A stretch of DNA of 64,000 nt from Methanoregula sp. PtaB.Bin085 (GCF_002067035.1 NZ_MVQB01000027.1:294054-358053); one strand, 5' to 3'. Shown: positions 7,825-16,962, numbered from the stretch's first letter. Made by a program: numbers and translations. Notes: generated by a model not told the origin, from the sequence alone.

Positions 7825-8642
7825 TGCTTCAAAAGCTGTCGTTCCTCTGCCTGATGCTTGTGTTGGTAATTTTCGCAGCCGGTTGTACCGGCACAGACAC
7901 TCAGTCATCCCCGGTTCCTGCGTCTCTGGCGATTTCTCCCGATCCACCCATTTTCAGGACAACCGGAGTTACCGTGTCTCTGCAGCCGTCAGCTGCCGCG
8001 GCAGCAGAAGCGGTACCGTCCCCGGTACCGGCCAGGATCTTCAGCGGCGAATACCGGTGGGCGGAGTACCGGATCAACAACACCATAACATTACCTCCCA
8101 ATTCCCGCTACCAGTGGGAGTATGCGGCAAGGATCGAACGTTCGTATGAGGAGTGTAACGGAACTCCTGCAATCCATGAAAACGTGACCGTCACCGGTGA
8201 TTACGGCGAATGGATTGGCAATGAGCTGGTCACTACAAAAAACGGTTTCCACGCCACGGAGAACATGTACTATGAGCGATCGACGAAACGTATCCTTGGC
8301 GGGACCTTCACCAGCTCCGGTGCCGGGAGGAATTACTTTTCCGAGACTGTTCCCGAAGATGTAGTATATCGCGGAGACCATGCCGGGGGGTGGCTGCTCA
8401 TTTCCCCGTTTGAAGACCTGAACACCTCATTGTCTTATGATGGAAAGGATCCCGTCACCGTACCGGCAGGCACGTATCGGGATGCCCGTAAATATACCGG
8501 GAACTTCCGTAATCTGCCCCGCTACCCGATGACCTTCTGGGTAGCCGAAGACATTCCTGTGCCGGTCCAGTACCGGATCAGCAACCCGGATCTTGGAGGC
8601 GAGGATCCGGTCCAGACATTTGAACTGATTGCCTGGGGGTGA
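7821..8642 (+). CDS. exported lipoprotein of unknown function
   Basis: The last gene of the operon, 273 residues. It has a signal peptide with lipobox FAAGC, a Ser/Pro/Ala-rich linker to about residue 70, and a beta-rich domain with several WAEYRI, YQWEYAARIERS and TFWVAEDIPVPVQY segments. The form resembles archaeal surface lipoproteins that use a large beta-sheet, but no family can be named. Overlap of its ATG with the preceding stop codon places it in the regulator-SdpI operon, so it probably acts at the outer face of the membrane on the same task. Confidence 0.75.
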   Translation: MMLQKLSFLCLMLVLVIFAAGCTGTDTQSSPVPASLAISPDPPIFRTTGVTVSLQPSAAAAAEAVPSPVPARIFSGEYRWAEYRINNTITLPPNSRYQWEYAARIERSYEECNGTPAIHENVTVTGDYGEWIGNELVTTKNGFHATENMYYERSTKRILGGTFTSSGAGRNYFSETVPEDVVYRGDHAGGWLLISPFEDLNTSLSYDGKDPVTVPAGTYRDARKYTGNFRNLPRYPMTFWVAEDIPVPVQYRISNPDLGGEDPVQTFELIAWG

Positions 8643-8733
8643 AACCACAGGGTTCCGGTTTTCCTGACATGCCGGACAGCCGTTTTTTTACCAAATCCAT
8701 CTCTTTATCTGCGATGCCGGCAACCTGCTTTTC

Positions 8734-9126
8734 ATGACACTGAACACGAAAACAACGCAGGAGATCAAAGCCGTCATTGACGAATACCTCCGCCTGTATA
8801 ATGCAAAGGATGAGCGGGGAGTCCTTGCACTCTTCTCAAAAAATATTGCCGGTTTCGGCACTGCAAAAGACGAGATCGTCACGAACCACTCCCAGCTCAG
8901 GATGCTGATCCATTCAGATCTCAATCCTGCAAATGCCATACGGCTCGGCATCACGGTGCTCACGATGGGCGGAGAGGGGCCGGTCGCATGGGTCACCGGG
9001 CTCTGCACCTTCGGAGGCAGTATCGGCGGGAACCGGATCCACATGGACGGCCGGATGACGGCGGTTCTCGCGAACCATGGCGGCCGGTGGCTCTTTGAGC
9101 AGGTCCACTTCTCGGTACCGGGATGA
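8734..9126 (+). CDS. SnoaL/DUF4440-like (NTF2 fold) protein
   Basis: A 130-residue protein with the size and rhythm of the NTF2-like superfamily: an N-terminal helix with IDEYLRLYNAKDERGVLALF, a middle TNHSQLRMLIHSDL, and beta strands ending in MTAVLANHGGRWLFEQVHFS. Members of this group include small ketosteroid-isomerase-like proteins and stress proteins, and many have no known reaction. There is no partner gene: the next gene is convergent. The name covers fold only. Confidence 0.7.
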   Translation: MTLNTKTTQEIKAVIDEYLRLYNAKDERGVLALFSKNIAGFGTAKDEIVTNHSQLRMLIHSDLNPANAIRLGITVLTMGGEGPVAWVTGLCTFGGSIGGNRIHMDGRMTAVLANHGGRWLFEQVHFSVPG

Positions 9127-9169
9127 GAGGAATCGGATCCGGACTGCCCTTCCCCTTCAGGTTCTTTTT

Positions 9170-10045
9170 TTACACATTCTCAGCCGGCAGCTCCGGCAGC
9201 CTGTCACGGAAGTACCAGAACACGAACGCGAGCGCGATGTAGAATACGGCAACGAACCACCCGAACTCCCCGAGCATCGCCTGGCCTGCATCGGTGGTGG
9301 TGGTCAGTACCGGATAAAACTGCTGGATAAAGTAGTTCCAGAAGCCATGGAAGAGGACGGCAACCCAGACGCTGCCGGACACCAGCCGGAGCCATGCCAG
9401 AATGAGCCCTGCGCCCATAACAGACGGGATGAAGACGGCCAGAGAATACCAGATCGATCCGGTTCCATGGTAGGTACCAAAGAACATCATCGGGAAATGC
9501 CACGAGGTCCATACTGCAGCGGATAGCAGGGCCAGCTCAGTAAATCCCATGAACCGGGCAAGTTCCGGCACGAGGAAACCCCGCCAGCCGAACTCCTCGC
9601 CTGCAGCTGCGAAACAGTTGAAGGCAATGGCAAGGAAAAAACCGGGGATAAAGGAAACCGCGAAGATGAGGGGGATGTTTGCCGTATTCACCGGGGCGAT
9701 GCCGGTGAGCCATGCAGTACCGAACATGATGAGGCCGGCAATAACCGGAAGGCCGATGCCCGCGGCAATCCAGACCGGTTTTTTCAGGCCGGTGCCAAAC
9801 CCCTTCAGGTTGCGCTGGAAATACAGCCGGGTGCTCACCGCCGCAAGCGCCGGGCACCACATAGCACCCACCGCATAGATCATCAGGAGGGTTGCGTTCT
9901 CCTTTACCAGAGCCGTCTGCGAGGTCAGGTACCAGAATACCGATGAAAAGAGGAACGTCAGGATCACAAAGGTGATGACCATGATCTTCGGGTTCGTTGC
10001 CGTGTGGGATGTACCCTCTGGGTGCCGTGATGCGGGCTTTGCCAT
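9170..10045 (-). CDS. CPBP (Abi) family intramembrane metalloprotease
   Basis: A 291-residue polytopic membrane protein with about eight helices. The CPBP motifs are all visible: EEFGWRGFL (double Glu and Arg), SWHFPMMFF (His), and a late LFHGFWN (His and Asn). This family includes the CAAX-processing enzyme Rce1 and many proteins of uncertain substrate linked to immunity or protein maturation. It stands alone, convergent with the NTF2-like gene and upstream of the M3 peptidase. The substrate cannot be predicted. Confidence 0.85.
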   Translation of the reverse strand: MAKPASRHPEGTSHTATNPKIMVITFVILTFLFSSVFWYLTSQTALVKENATLLMIYAVGAMWCPALAAVSTRLYFQRNLKGFGTGLKKPVWIAAGIGLPVIAGLIMFGTAWLTGIAPVNTANIPLIFAVSFIPGFFLAIAFNCFAAAGEEFGWRGFLVPELARFMGFTELALLSAAVWTSWHFPMMFFGTYHGTGSIWYSLAVFIPSVMGAGLILAWLRLVSGSVWVAVLFHGFWNYFIQQFYPVLTTTTDAGQAMLGEFGWFVAVFYIALAFVFWYFRDRLPELPAENV

Positions 10046-10140
10046 AGAATGATTTCATGCCGTAATAAGGTATAATCCCATCTTTCTGCCCGTGGCGGTA
10101 TCGGAAATATCCGGGCGGGAAGCATAATAAAAAGTGATTG

Positions 10141-12252
10141 TTACGGACTCCCGGTTCCGGATACACCAGTAATCCCGAGGCGCTGGTAGAACGCCGCTGT
10201 TCCGGGCTCATGGCCGAGGAAACGCTCCAGAAGCACGCCACCGTCATGCATATTCCCCTGCGAGAGGATCTGGTTCCTGAGCCGCATCCCTGTGGTCTGG
10301 TTCGTCATGCCGTCACGCCGGAACTCATCCGCAATCTCGAGCGCGTATACCTTGGACCAGAGATACCCGTAATACCCGGCATCGTAGCCGCTCATAAGGT
10401 GTACGAACGATGCCGGCTGGTGGATTCCTTCGGGCTGGGAAATTCCCGTTACCTCGCTGTAGATGCGGCGGGAGACCGCGGTGACATCGACGGGCCCGTC
10501 GGCCGTATGGTATTCCATGTCTTCGAGCGAGTTAGCCAGGATGCGGCCGTAATACTGCCCGATACCGGCATCCCGACCCGCGATGACGCGGTCGCGGAGT
10601 TCCGGCGGGAGCTTCTTTGAGGAGTTGGTATAGTGGCTCGACAGGGAGTCAAGCACCACCGGATCCCAGGCCCATTCCTCGAGTGTCTGCGACGGGGTTT
10701 CGACGAAGTCGAGCTCGGTACTGAACCCGGACCAGGTGCCGTACGGGACGGTGGTCAGGAGGTAGTGCATCGCATGCCCGCCCTCATGGAAGAGCGTCTC
10801 GATATCATCCATGGTCAGCAGGCCGGGTTTGTCCCCCTGCGGGGCGGGGAAGTTGCCGATAATGGCAGTGACCGGGACCGACCATGCGCCGTCCTTCATC
10901 CGCCCGCTGATGAGCGGGAACGTGGCAAAGTGCCCGTACTTGCCCTCGCGGGGATAGAGATCAAGATACAGGTAACCAACGGTCTCTCCGCCAGTCGCGT
11001 TGAGTGCACGGTACAGCCGGACATCCGGAGACCAGACGGGTGCACCCGTGACCTCCTCGAAACGGATGCCAAAAAGCTTGCCGTAGATCCCGAAGATTCC
11101 CTGCACGGTACTGTCCGCCGGGAAATACTCTTTCACCGCATTCTCATCGTAATCGAACTTCCGGAGTTTCTGGATCTCCTCCAGGTATGATACATCCCAC
11201 GGATCAACGGATGTTGCCAGGGGATCGGTCTCCTTTTTAAAGAGCAGGAGTTCTGCATCCTCAACCCGGCACTTTTCCTTCAGCGGCTCTCTGATGGTCC
11301 CCAGAAAAGCCATGACCCGGCTGCTGTTCTGTGCCATCCGTCCGTCGGTCCGGTAATCAGCCCATGTCCGGTACCCGAGTTCCTTTGCAATGGACTGGCG
11401 CAGGAGGATTGCCTGCTCCAGGATCGCAGTATTCTCCACTGCCTGCCGGTTATTGTACGCCATGTACATCATTTTCCGCGTTGTGTTCAGGCTGGCATAC
11501 TTCATTACAGCAATATAGTCGGGATACTTTGTCGTGACCCTGTACGTGCCGTCCGGCAACTCCGTAAACGTACCGAGCGTGCCGGCCGGGACCCCGGCCA
11601 GTTCCGTTGCCGTAAACACGAGCGTGGTGTTGTCGTTGTTGAGGTTGGCGGAGAACCGGGATTCAAGCCCGCTCAGCTCGTCATTCATCTTCCGGACCTT
11701 TTCCAGCCGTTCATCAGGAAGCTTCAGACCGTTCCTCTCGAATTCCCGCAGGGTAAGATTGAACAGCCGGGCCTCTGCAGGCGTGCGGGGAGATACTGTC
11801 CGCAGCGCATCGTACAGGCCGCGTCTCGAATAGATATCGTTCATGAATACCGCGGAGGATTCCTCGACAGCCATTCCCTCGGCGGAGACCTGCGGGTCGG
11901 GATAGACATATCCCATCAGCGTGAGCGGCCAGATCGCACCCGTGTAATCGGTCATTGCCGTGTCGAAAGCAAGGAGGGTATTTTCGAACGTGCGCTCACC
12001 AGGGGGCAGAGCTGCGATCTTGTTGAAGGAGGCGTTTGCATGCTCCTGTGCGGATGTTGCCAGGAGGGGGATTTCACCCGGCGTGTACTGGGCCCGGAGC
12101 GGGACCATCGGATCCTGCGATGCACCGGTCGCTGGATTTTGCGGCGACCGGGACGGATTGCTTCCGAGGCACCCGGCAGTTGCGAGGAAGAGAATTAACA
12201 GGATAATTCCACCGGCTATGCACCGGATTTTTCTGTCATGACGGGAGAACAT
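10141..12252 (-). CDS. M3-family zinc oligopeptidase, lipid-anchored
   Basis: A 703-residue protein. It starts with a signal peptide and lipobox (LATAGC), so it is exported and anchored outside the membrane, unusual for the mostly cytosolic M3 family. A long helical region follows. The zinc site is FHEGGHAMH, with His 489 and 493 and Glu 490, and a downstream Glu in the LDFVETPSQ helix as in thimet oligopeptidase and oligopeptidase F relatives. Length matches the family. It probably trims short peptides in the pseudoperiplasm. It has no clear operon partner. Confidence 0.88.
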   Translation of the reverse strand: MFSRHDRKIRCIAGGIILLILFLATAGCLGSNPSRSPQNPATGASQDPMVPLRAQYTPGEIPLLATSAQEHANASFNKIAALPPGERTFENTLLAFDTAMTDYTGAIWPLTLMGYVYPDPQVSAEGMAVEESSAVFMNDIYSRRGLYDALRTVSPRTPAEARLFNLTLREFERNGLKLPDERLEKVRKMNDELSGLESRFSANLNNDNTTLVFTATELAGVPAGTLGTFTELPDGTYRVTTKYPDYIAVMKYASLNTTRKMMYMAYNNRQAVENTAILEQAILLRQSIAKELGYRTWADYRTDGRMAQNSSRVMAFLGTIREPLKEKCRVEDAELLLFKKETDPLATSVDPWDVSYLEEIQKLRKFDYDENAVKEYFPADSTVQGIFGIYGKLFGIRFEEVTGAPVWSPDVRLYRALNATGGETVGYLYLDLYPREGKYGHFATFPLISGRMKDGAWSVPVTAIIGNFPAPQGDKPGLLTMDDIETLFHEGGHAMHYLLTTVPYGTWSGFSTELDFVETPSQTLEEWAWDPVVLDSLSSHYTNSSKKLPPELRDRVIAGRDAGIGQYYGRILANSLEDMEYHTADGPVDVTAVSRRIYSEVTGISQPEGIHQPASFVHLMSGYDAGYYGYLWSKVYALEIADEFRRDGMTNQTTGMRLRNQILSQGNMHDGGVLLERFLGHEPGTAAFYQRLGITGVSGTGSP

Positions 12253-12381
12253 GGGGCTTCAGCGATCAGATAGGATGCAGGTACTGATAAAGAAGCCCGG
12301 CATGGCATCATCTCCCTGAGCAATCCTTTTTCCTTAAGGGGATATTTCCCCATACTAATGGCCTCTCCTTGAAATGTCACC

Positions 12382-12942
12382 ATGAAAAGCCGGGCTGCAT
12401 GGCGCTCATGGCTTACAGGGAACCATGATAAAAGAAAGGAGATCTGGCTCGTTCAAACAAAAAAACGAGCAAAATCCCCTCTGGTTCGTACGATGAGGCC
12501 GTGGAGGAGGTGATCTGTTCCGGCTGAATTGACGGGCAGGTCCGTGCCGTCGATAATGACCGGTACCTGCAGCGGTACTCACCATGAACGATAAAGAGCC
12601 GCTGGTCGAAGATGAACATCTCCCGAGAAAAAGGATAATCGCGGCAGGTCTGGTGACCGGTGGGGGCAGGACAGTGTTCGAAGGAGCCATGCAGGAGGAT
12701 CGGACTGTTCCGTCGCAGGAGAGCTGTTCTGTTCCGGCCGAACTGGCAGCCGCCCTTGAATCAAATCCCGTGGCAGCAGAGAATTCTGAGAACATGACTG
12801 CGACCCACCATCTGATGTATGCTGCCCGGGTGAGCTCTGCCAAAAAGCCTGAAACACGACAGAAAAGGACAGAGCGGAGTATTGGTTCCTCATGGAGAAC
12901 AACCGGCTCGTGGATGTCTTCGGGATCAGGAAAAAGGAATGA
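12382..12942 (+). pseudogene. YdeI/OmdA-family protein, decayed
   Basis: The family is recognisable across three reading frames. ATG 12382 gives MKSRAAWRSWLTGNHDKRKEIWL. The frame then shifts to SYDEAVEEVICSG, stop, IDGQVRAVDNDRYLQRYSP; the family has a Trp at the stop (FGWID). Next comes SRWSKMNISREK, and after another shift RIIAAGLVTGGGRT and VPAELAAALESNP, then AKKPETRQKR. The last frame gives MENNRLVDVFGIRKKE and a stop at 12942. At least one nonsense codon and three shifts make expression of a whole protein impossible. YdeI-type proteins have been linked to peptide stress in bacteria. Confidence 0.75.
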
Positions 12943-12983
12943 TGAGGTGACAGGTATTTCATGGATCGATATTATCAAAAAGG

Positions 12984-13553
12984 TTACCGCAGTAACTCCC
13001 GGCCTATCAGGTACGCCCGGTCCATGAACTCCTTCTTCGTTTCGACCGCCGGCTTATTCCCGGCATCGAGATCATAGCCGACCATGTACTCTTTTACCAA
13101 AAGTCCGGAAAGTCCCACGGCGAACATGAACGAGTCAATCCCGGGCCGGAACAGCCGGGCATCCGGCTGGTTCTGCGTGAAGATGAACGAAACCTTCTTT
13201 CCTGCAGGCATCTTCGGGGTCAGGTCCATCCCGATGTACGGGAACATCCGGTCGAGCCATGCCTTGGCCTGCGCGGTAACGCCGCCGAAATAGATGGGTG
13301 ACGCCACGATCATCCCGTCACATTCCTTCATCAGCGTATGGATCTTCTGCATATCGTCCTTCACCGCACATTCTGCAACATCGTTCTTCTTGCACCAGTA
13401 GCAGGCCTGGCAGCCTTTGATCTTCAGGTCATTCAGGAATATGGTCGCGACATCGACGCCCTGTTCTTTCAGCGCCTTTTCTGCTTCTGCAGCCAAGATT
13501 GCCGTGCTGCCGTTCTTCCGGGGGCTCCCGATCAGGATGGTTGCTTTTTTCAT
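12984..13553 (-). CDS. iron-sulfur flavoprotein (ISF-like NADPH-dependent FMN reductase)
   Basis: A 189-residue flavodoxin-fold protein. The FMN phosphate loop is GSPRKNGSTA near the start. It carries the compact cysteine motif CQACYWCKKNDVAEC (C-x2-C-x2-C-x7-C), as in the Fe4S4 site of methanogen Isf. ASPIYFGGVTAQAKAWLDR is the conserved flavin-side strand and helix. Isf moves electrons between ferredoxin and FMN and has been linked to oxidative stress. It is the most distal gene of the seven-gene flavoprotein island divergent from the HxlR regulator. Confidence 0.85.
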   Translation of the reverse strand: MKKATILIGSPRKNGSTAILAAEAEKALKEQGVDVATIFLNDLKIKGCQACYWCKKNDVAECAVKDDMQKIHTLMKECDGMIVASPIYFGGVTAQAKAWLDRMFPYIGMDLTPKMPAGKKVSFIFTQNQPDARLFRPGIDSFMFAVGLSGLLVKEYMVGYDLDAGNKPAVETKKEFMDRAYLIGRELLR

Positions 13554-13574
13554 GGCTGATATTCCCCCTTCCTG

Positions 13575-14141
13575 TTACCGGACCCAGGTCACGTTTGCCG
13601 GGTGTTTGTCGTGAACCCCGGGATTCTCCTCCGGGTATCCGAAGACAATCGTACCGACCGGGCTGTATCCTTCCGGAATCCGGAACCCGGCCATGAGCTC
13701 CCTGTTCCCGTACGCTACTTCCGTCGAGCCTATCCAGCAGCTGCCGATACCGAGAGCATGGGCGGCAAGCATCATGTTCTCAGCGGCGAGCGAGCAGTCA
13801 ATCTCCCGGAACCGGCTGCCGGTCTTCCCGACAACCATGATGACGGTCGGGGCATCGTAGTAGATCGAGTATCCCGGGCTCTCCAGCAGCTGCCGGAACG
13901 CGTCCGACATCCCGTTGTGTGCGTCCTTCATGAGCGAGATCATGATCGGCCTGACATAGTCCGAGACCTCTCGCAAGAAGTTCTGGTCCTGCACGACAAC
14001 GAATGCCCACGGCTGGAGCGCGAGCGCCGACGGGGCATAGGTCCCGGCCTTCAGGATCTTTTCAATAACAGCATCGGGAATCTGCTTCTTCCCGAACTTC
14101 CGGACACTGCGGCGTGTCATGATTGCTTCGAGTGCTTCCAT
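13575..14141 (-). CDS. nitroreductase-family FMN oxidoreductase
   Basis: A 188-residue protein of the nitroreductase fold. The N-terminal RRSVRKFGKK binds FMN phosphate; APSALALQPWAFVVVQD is the conserved flavin strand, and LGIGSCWIGS the glycine-rich turn, ending in VFGYPEE. Such enzymes reduce nitro groups, quinones or flavins with NAD(P)H. The gene lies 21 bases upstream of the ISF-like gene in the direction of transcription, so the two are probably co-transcribed. The substrate is unknown. Confidence 0.85.
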   Translation of the reverse strand: MEALEAIMTRRSVRKFGKKQIPDAVIEKILKAGTYAPSALALQPWAFVVVQDQNFLREVSDYVRPIMISLMKDAHNGMSDAFRQLLESPGYSIYYDAPTVIMVVGKTGSRFREIDCSLAAENMMLAAHALGIGSCWIGSTEVAYGNRELMAGFRIPEGYSPVGTIVFGYPEENPGVHDKHPANVTWVR

Positions 14142-14222
14142 AATGGTTTACCTCCCTTGTTCTGGTTCATCATGGGTTCTTCAGTCATACAACTCGTCAT
14201 CTTCAGGGGATTCCGTTCGATA

Positions 14223-14810
14223 TCATCCCACCCACCGCACTTTCTGCGTCAGGTCAGCATCGATACGGGCCGGAGCCCGGGGGATCTTCTCCGGGTACCC
14301 GAGCGGCGTCACCGCGACAATCTCCCTGTCATCAGGGATAGCGAGGATCCTTCGCAGGGCGGATTCATCGCGGAGCGGGCCGGTCATCCAGCAGGTTCCA
14401 AGACCGAGGGCGGTTGCCGCGATGAGGAGGTTCTCCATCGCTGCGCTCGCACTCTCGAGGTCCGCTTTCCGGAAATTCGGCTTTTCGTCAATGGGGATCA
14501 GGACCACGATGACAACCGGTGCCCCTCCGTACGTCTCGGCAAACCGGGTGAACCCCTCCCGTGTTATGAAGTCCCGCATGGGGGACTGGTCCCAGTGCGA
14601 GAGGTACTCATCAAGCGTGGACCGGTAATTCGCACCCATTTCAAAGATCTTCTCCCCGGTAACGACAACGAACTCCCATGGCTGCCGGTTAAGGCCGGAA
14701 GGTGCCCTGTTGGCCGCATCAAGGACCGCAAGGATATCCTCGCGGTTGACCGGGTCGGGGAGATACTGGCGGATCGCCCGTCGCTTCTGAATCGCTTCAA
14801 GAACATCCAT
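14223..14810 (-). CDS. nitroreductase-family FMN oxidoreductase
   Basis: A second 195-residue nitroreductase-fold protein, clearly different in sequence from the one at 13575. It has the KRRAIRQYLPDPV phosphate loop, APSGLNRQPWEFVVVTG, ATALGLGTCWMTGPLRD and a VTPLGYPEK end. The gene begins 6 bases after the stop of the flavodoxin-like gene at 14817, so translation is probably coupled. Together with the other members it suggests a set of flavin enzymes with divided substrates. An 81-base gap separates it from the next gene. Confidence 0.85.
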   Translation of the reverse strand: MDVLEAIQKRRAIRQYLPDPVNREDILAVLDAANRAPSGLNRQPWEFVVVTGEKIFEMGANYRSTLDEYLSHWDQSPMRDFITREGFTRFAETYGGAPVVIVVLIPIDEKPNFRKADLESASAAMENLLIAATALGLGTCWMTGPLRDESALRRILAIPDDREIVAVTPLGYPEKIPRAPARIDADLTQKVRWVG

Positions 14811-14816
14811 TGCGTA

Positions 14817-15467
14817 TCACGCCGTATCAGCAGTTTTTGTGAGCCGCACGCCAAGTTGATAGGCACGCCTGCAGTCCTGCGGGAAGACCTCGCGCTGCCG
14901 CTTTCTCCGCTCTTCAGGGTCACAGTAACTGAAGACCACCTTGTCGTAATCCTCGAACTGGAGCGTCTCGTTGCAGATGAAGGATTCGGCATGGCCAAAC
15001 ATCATCTTCAGGGCGTTTGCACTCGCCTTAATATGCCAGCCCAGCCGCTCTTTCATCATCTGCTCGGTGACATTCATCGTATAGACAAACGCTGTGCGGA
15101 GTGCCGGGGCAAGAGAGTGCGGAGGGGGCGAGTACACCAGGTCCGGGAAGAAGAGCCGTTCCATAAATGACCGCATCTCCCCGGTCACGATACCGAAATC
15201 GATCGGTGAACCGAGGATCAGGACATCGCTTGCCCGGATCTTTTCAAGAACGGGGGAGAGACCGTCCTTCATGGCGCACTTGCCGTAACTCTTACCGTCT
15301 TTGAGCTTGCAGGCAAAACAGCTGCTGCAGCCCTTGTAGTCGAGGTTGTAGAGATGGATGAGTTCCGTCTCCGCTCCCTGCGATTCTGCCCCTTTGAGGG
15401 CATGTTCGAGCAGCGTTGCGGTATTCCACGTCTTCCGCGGGCTTCCGTTGATTGCAATGACGTTCAC
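14817..15467 (-). CDS. flavodoxin-fold NADPH-dependent FMN reductase / ISF-like
   Basis: A 216-residue protein starting at GTG 15467; this start puts the conserved VNVIAINGSPRKTWNTA at the N-terminus, as in related genes, and removes an unlikely upstream extension. The Cys motif is CSSCFACKLKDGKSYGKC (C-x2-C-x2-C-x10-C), a longer last spacing than standard Isf, so cluster binding is likely but less sure. GSPIDFGIVTGEMRSFMER matches the flavin-binding helix. It lies between two nitroreductase genes. Confidence 0.85.
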   Translation of the reverse strand: MNVIAINGSPRKTWNTATLLEHALKGAESQGAETELIHLYNLDYKGCSSCFACKLKDGKSYGKCAMKDGLSPVLEKIRASDVLILGSPIDFGIVTGEMRSFMERLFFPDLVYSPPPHSLAPALRTAFVYTMNVTEQMMKERLGWHIKASANALKMMFGHAESFICNETLQFEDYDKVVFSYCDPEERRKRQREVFPQDCRRAYQLGVRLTKTADTA

Positions 15468-15496
15468 GCTATCATTTCCTTTCCCCGGGGGTTCCT

Positions 15497-16315
15497 TTAC
15501 GCCCACGTTACCTTCAGCGGTTTCCGGCGCGGGATCCCGAAAATCTTGTGCTGCGGGTAACCGAACATCATCGCATACGCGCACTTCCTCCCTGCAGGGA
15601 TCCCGAGCGCCTCCTGCAACGGCCTGTACTGCGAGGCAGCCATTGCGACGAATCCCGCCCAGCACGTCCCGACGCCGAAAGACGGTGCTGCAATATCGAA
15701 ATGGGTCATGGCGATGATCGCATCGGTCTGGGCCATCGGATTCCCATCCGGTATTGTGGCAACGAGAAGATGGGGGGCGCCCCGGCAGATGACATCACTG
15801 CCAGCCTCCCAGGCACCGATGAGGAGCGGGATGTAGCCATTCATGGGATGATCGGTGTTCCGGAGCGTCTTCATCCATTCGATGGTCAGACCGGCAACCT
15901 TCCGGACCTTATTCGGATCATGGATGACAACCCATTCCATTGGCTGCCCGTTCCCCGCCGATGCCGCGTACCGGGCGATATCGAGGACTTCGAGTATCTT
16001 CTCTTTCGGCACCGGATCCTTTGTATAGCGCCGGACGGACCGGCGTTTTTTCAGGTAGAATCCCATCTCCTCCGGTGCGATGGTTCCCGCACCAGCAGGG
16101 AGACGTTGTTTCTCGTCCGGGCGGTCGTTGAAGATGAGAGCCTGGGACGGGCAGCAGGCCTCGCAGTGCCCGCACCCGATGCACATTCCCTCGTTTGCTT
16201 TGTTCACCTTCGGCAGGGTGTTCTCGTCAGCGGGGTCGATGACCCCCATCACGCAGACGCTGGAGCAGATCCCGCACCGGGTGCAGAGATCCTGGTCGAC
16301 AAGTATCGAAGTCAT
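15497..16315 (-). CDS. ferredoxin-nitroreductase fusion protein
   Basis: A 272-residue protein with two parts. Residues 1-60 are a two-cluster ferredoxin domain: CTRCGICSSVC and CIGCGHCEACC, each closed by a distant Cys-Pro. From about residue 85 a nitroreductase domain follows with RRSVRRYTKDPV, ASAGNGQPMEWVVIHD and FGVGTCWAGF, ending in MFGYPQHK. The fused ferredoxin lets the flavin be reduced by ferredoxin instead of NAD(P)H, which suits a methanogen. It sits in the middle of the flavoprotein island. Confidence 0.88.
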   Translation of the reverse strand: MTSILVDQDLCTRCGICSSVCVMGVIDPADENTLPKVNKANEGMCIGCGHCEACCPSQALIFNDRPDEKQRLPAGAGTIAPEEMGFYLKKRRSVRRYTKDPVPKEKILEVLDIARYAASAGNGQPMEWVVIHDPNKVRKVAGLTIEWMKTLRNTDHPMNGYIPLLIGAWEAGSDVICRGAPHLLVATIPDGNPMAQTDAIIAMTHFDIAAPSFGVGTCWAGFVAMAASQYRPLQEALGIPAGRKCAYAMMFGYPQHKIFGIPRRKPLKVTWA

Positions 16316-16370
16316 GCTTTCATTCCTGTTTCTTCATCTTATTCATCCGTTCATCGGGCACTTCCGGTTT

Positions 16371-16958
16371 TTATGCGGGCAGCGGGTGACGGATGAAATG
16401 TTTCAGAAGCTGTGCCATGGTCTTCCCGAGATGCCGTGCACGGTCCATCCCCTCTTCGTCCTTTTCGACATCGCCAATATCCCGGCCGATACCGATAACG
16501 GGAAGGCCAGGGACGATCATGTCGTTTGCAAGAAGGAAGTGGAGCATGGAATCCGCCGTGCGGCTTGCCCCGGCCCTCCTGACCGCGACCGTCACGTTCC
16601 CGACCTTGTGTTTCAGGGGGTGGCCGTTGGCATACGAGACAAACCCGGCCCGGTCGATGAGCGCCTTCATCTCTGCGGTGATATCGAGGAAATAGACAGG
16701 GGAGCCAAGAATGATGCCATCCGCTTCCCGCATCTTCCGGATACACAAATTGACAATGTCGTCGTCGATGACGCACTTCCCGTCCCGGTTCTCAAAGCAC
16801 TTCATGCAGGCGAGACAGCCGTGAACCTTCTTCCCCCCGATCTGGATAGTCTCTGTCTCTATGCCCTTCTTTTCCATCTCTGCAAGGATGGTCCGGATAA
16901 GGACAGATGTGTTGCCATCCTTCCGCGGGCTCCCGTTGATTGCGAGGACTTTTGTCAT
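16371..16958 (-). CDS. iron-sulfur flavoprotein (ISF-like)
   Basis: A 195-residue flavodoxin-fold protein that starts MTKVLAINGSPRKDGNTS. The compact Cys motif CLACMKCFENRDGKC has the C-x2-C-x2-C-x7-C spacing of methanogen Isf. GSPVYFLDITAEMKALIDR is the flavin-side element. It follows the split-barrel flavin reductase by 4 bases and precedes the ferredoxin-nitroreductase fusion, so it is part of the same transcript. A role in passing electrons from ferredoxin to flavin partners is inferred from family knowledge. Confidence 0.86.
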   Translation of the reverse strand: MTKVLAINGSPRKDGNTSVLIRTILAEMEKKGIETETIQIGGKKVHGCLACMKCFENRDGKCVIDDDIVNLCIRKMREADGIILGSPVYFLDITAEMKALIDRAGFVSYANGHPLKHKVGNVTVAVRRAGASRTADSMLHFLLANDMIVPGLPVIGIGRDIGDVEKDEEGMDRARHLGKTMAQLLKHFIRHPLPA

Positions 16959-16962
16959 GGCA

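Noticed and set aside
12406..12978. A 190-residue open frame on the minus strand
   Set aside because: It is the complement of the YdeI/OmdA pseudogene, whose family pattern is on the plus strand.
13602..15170. A 522-residue open frame on the plus strand
   Set aside because: It is the complement of two nitroreductase genes and part of an ISF-like gene with clear motifs; high-GC genes often leave long empty frames opposite.
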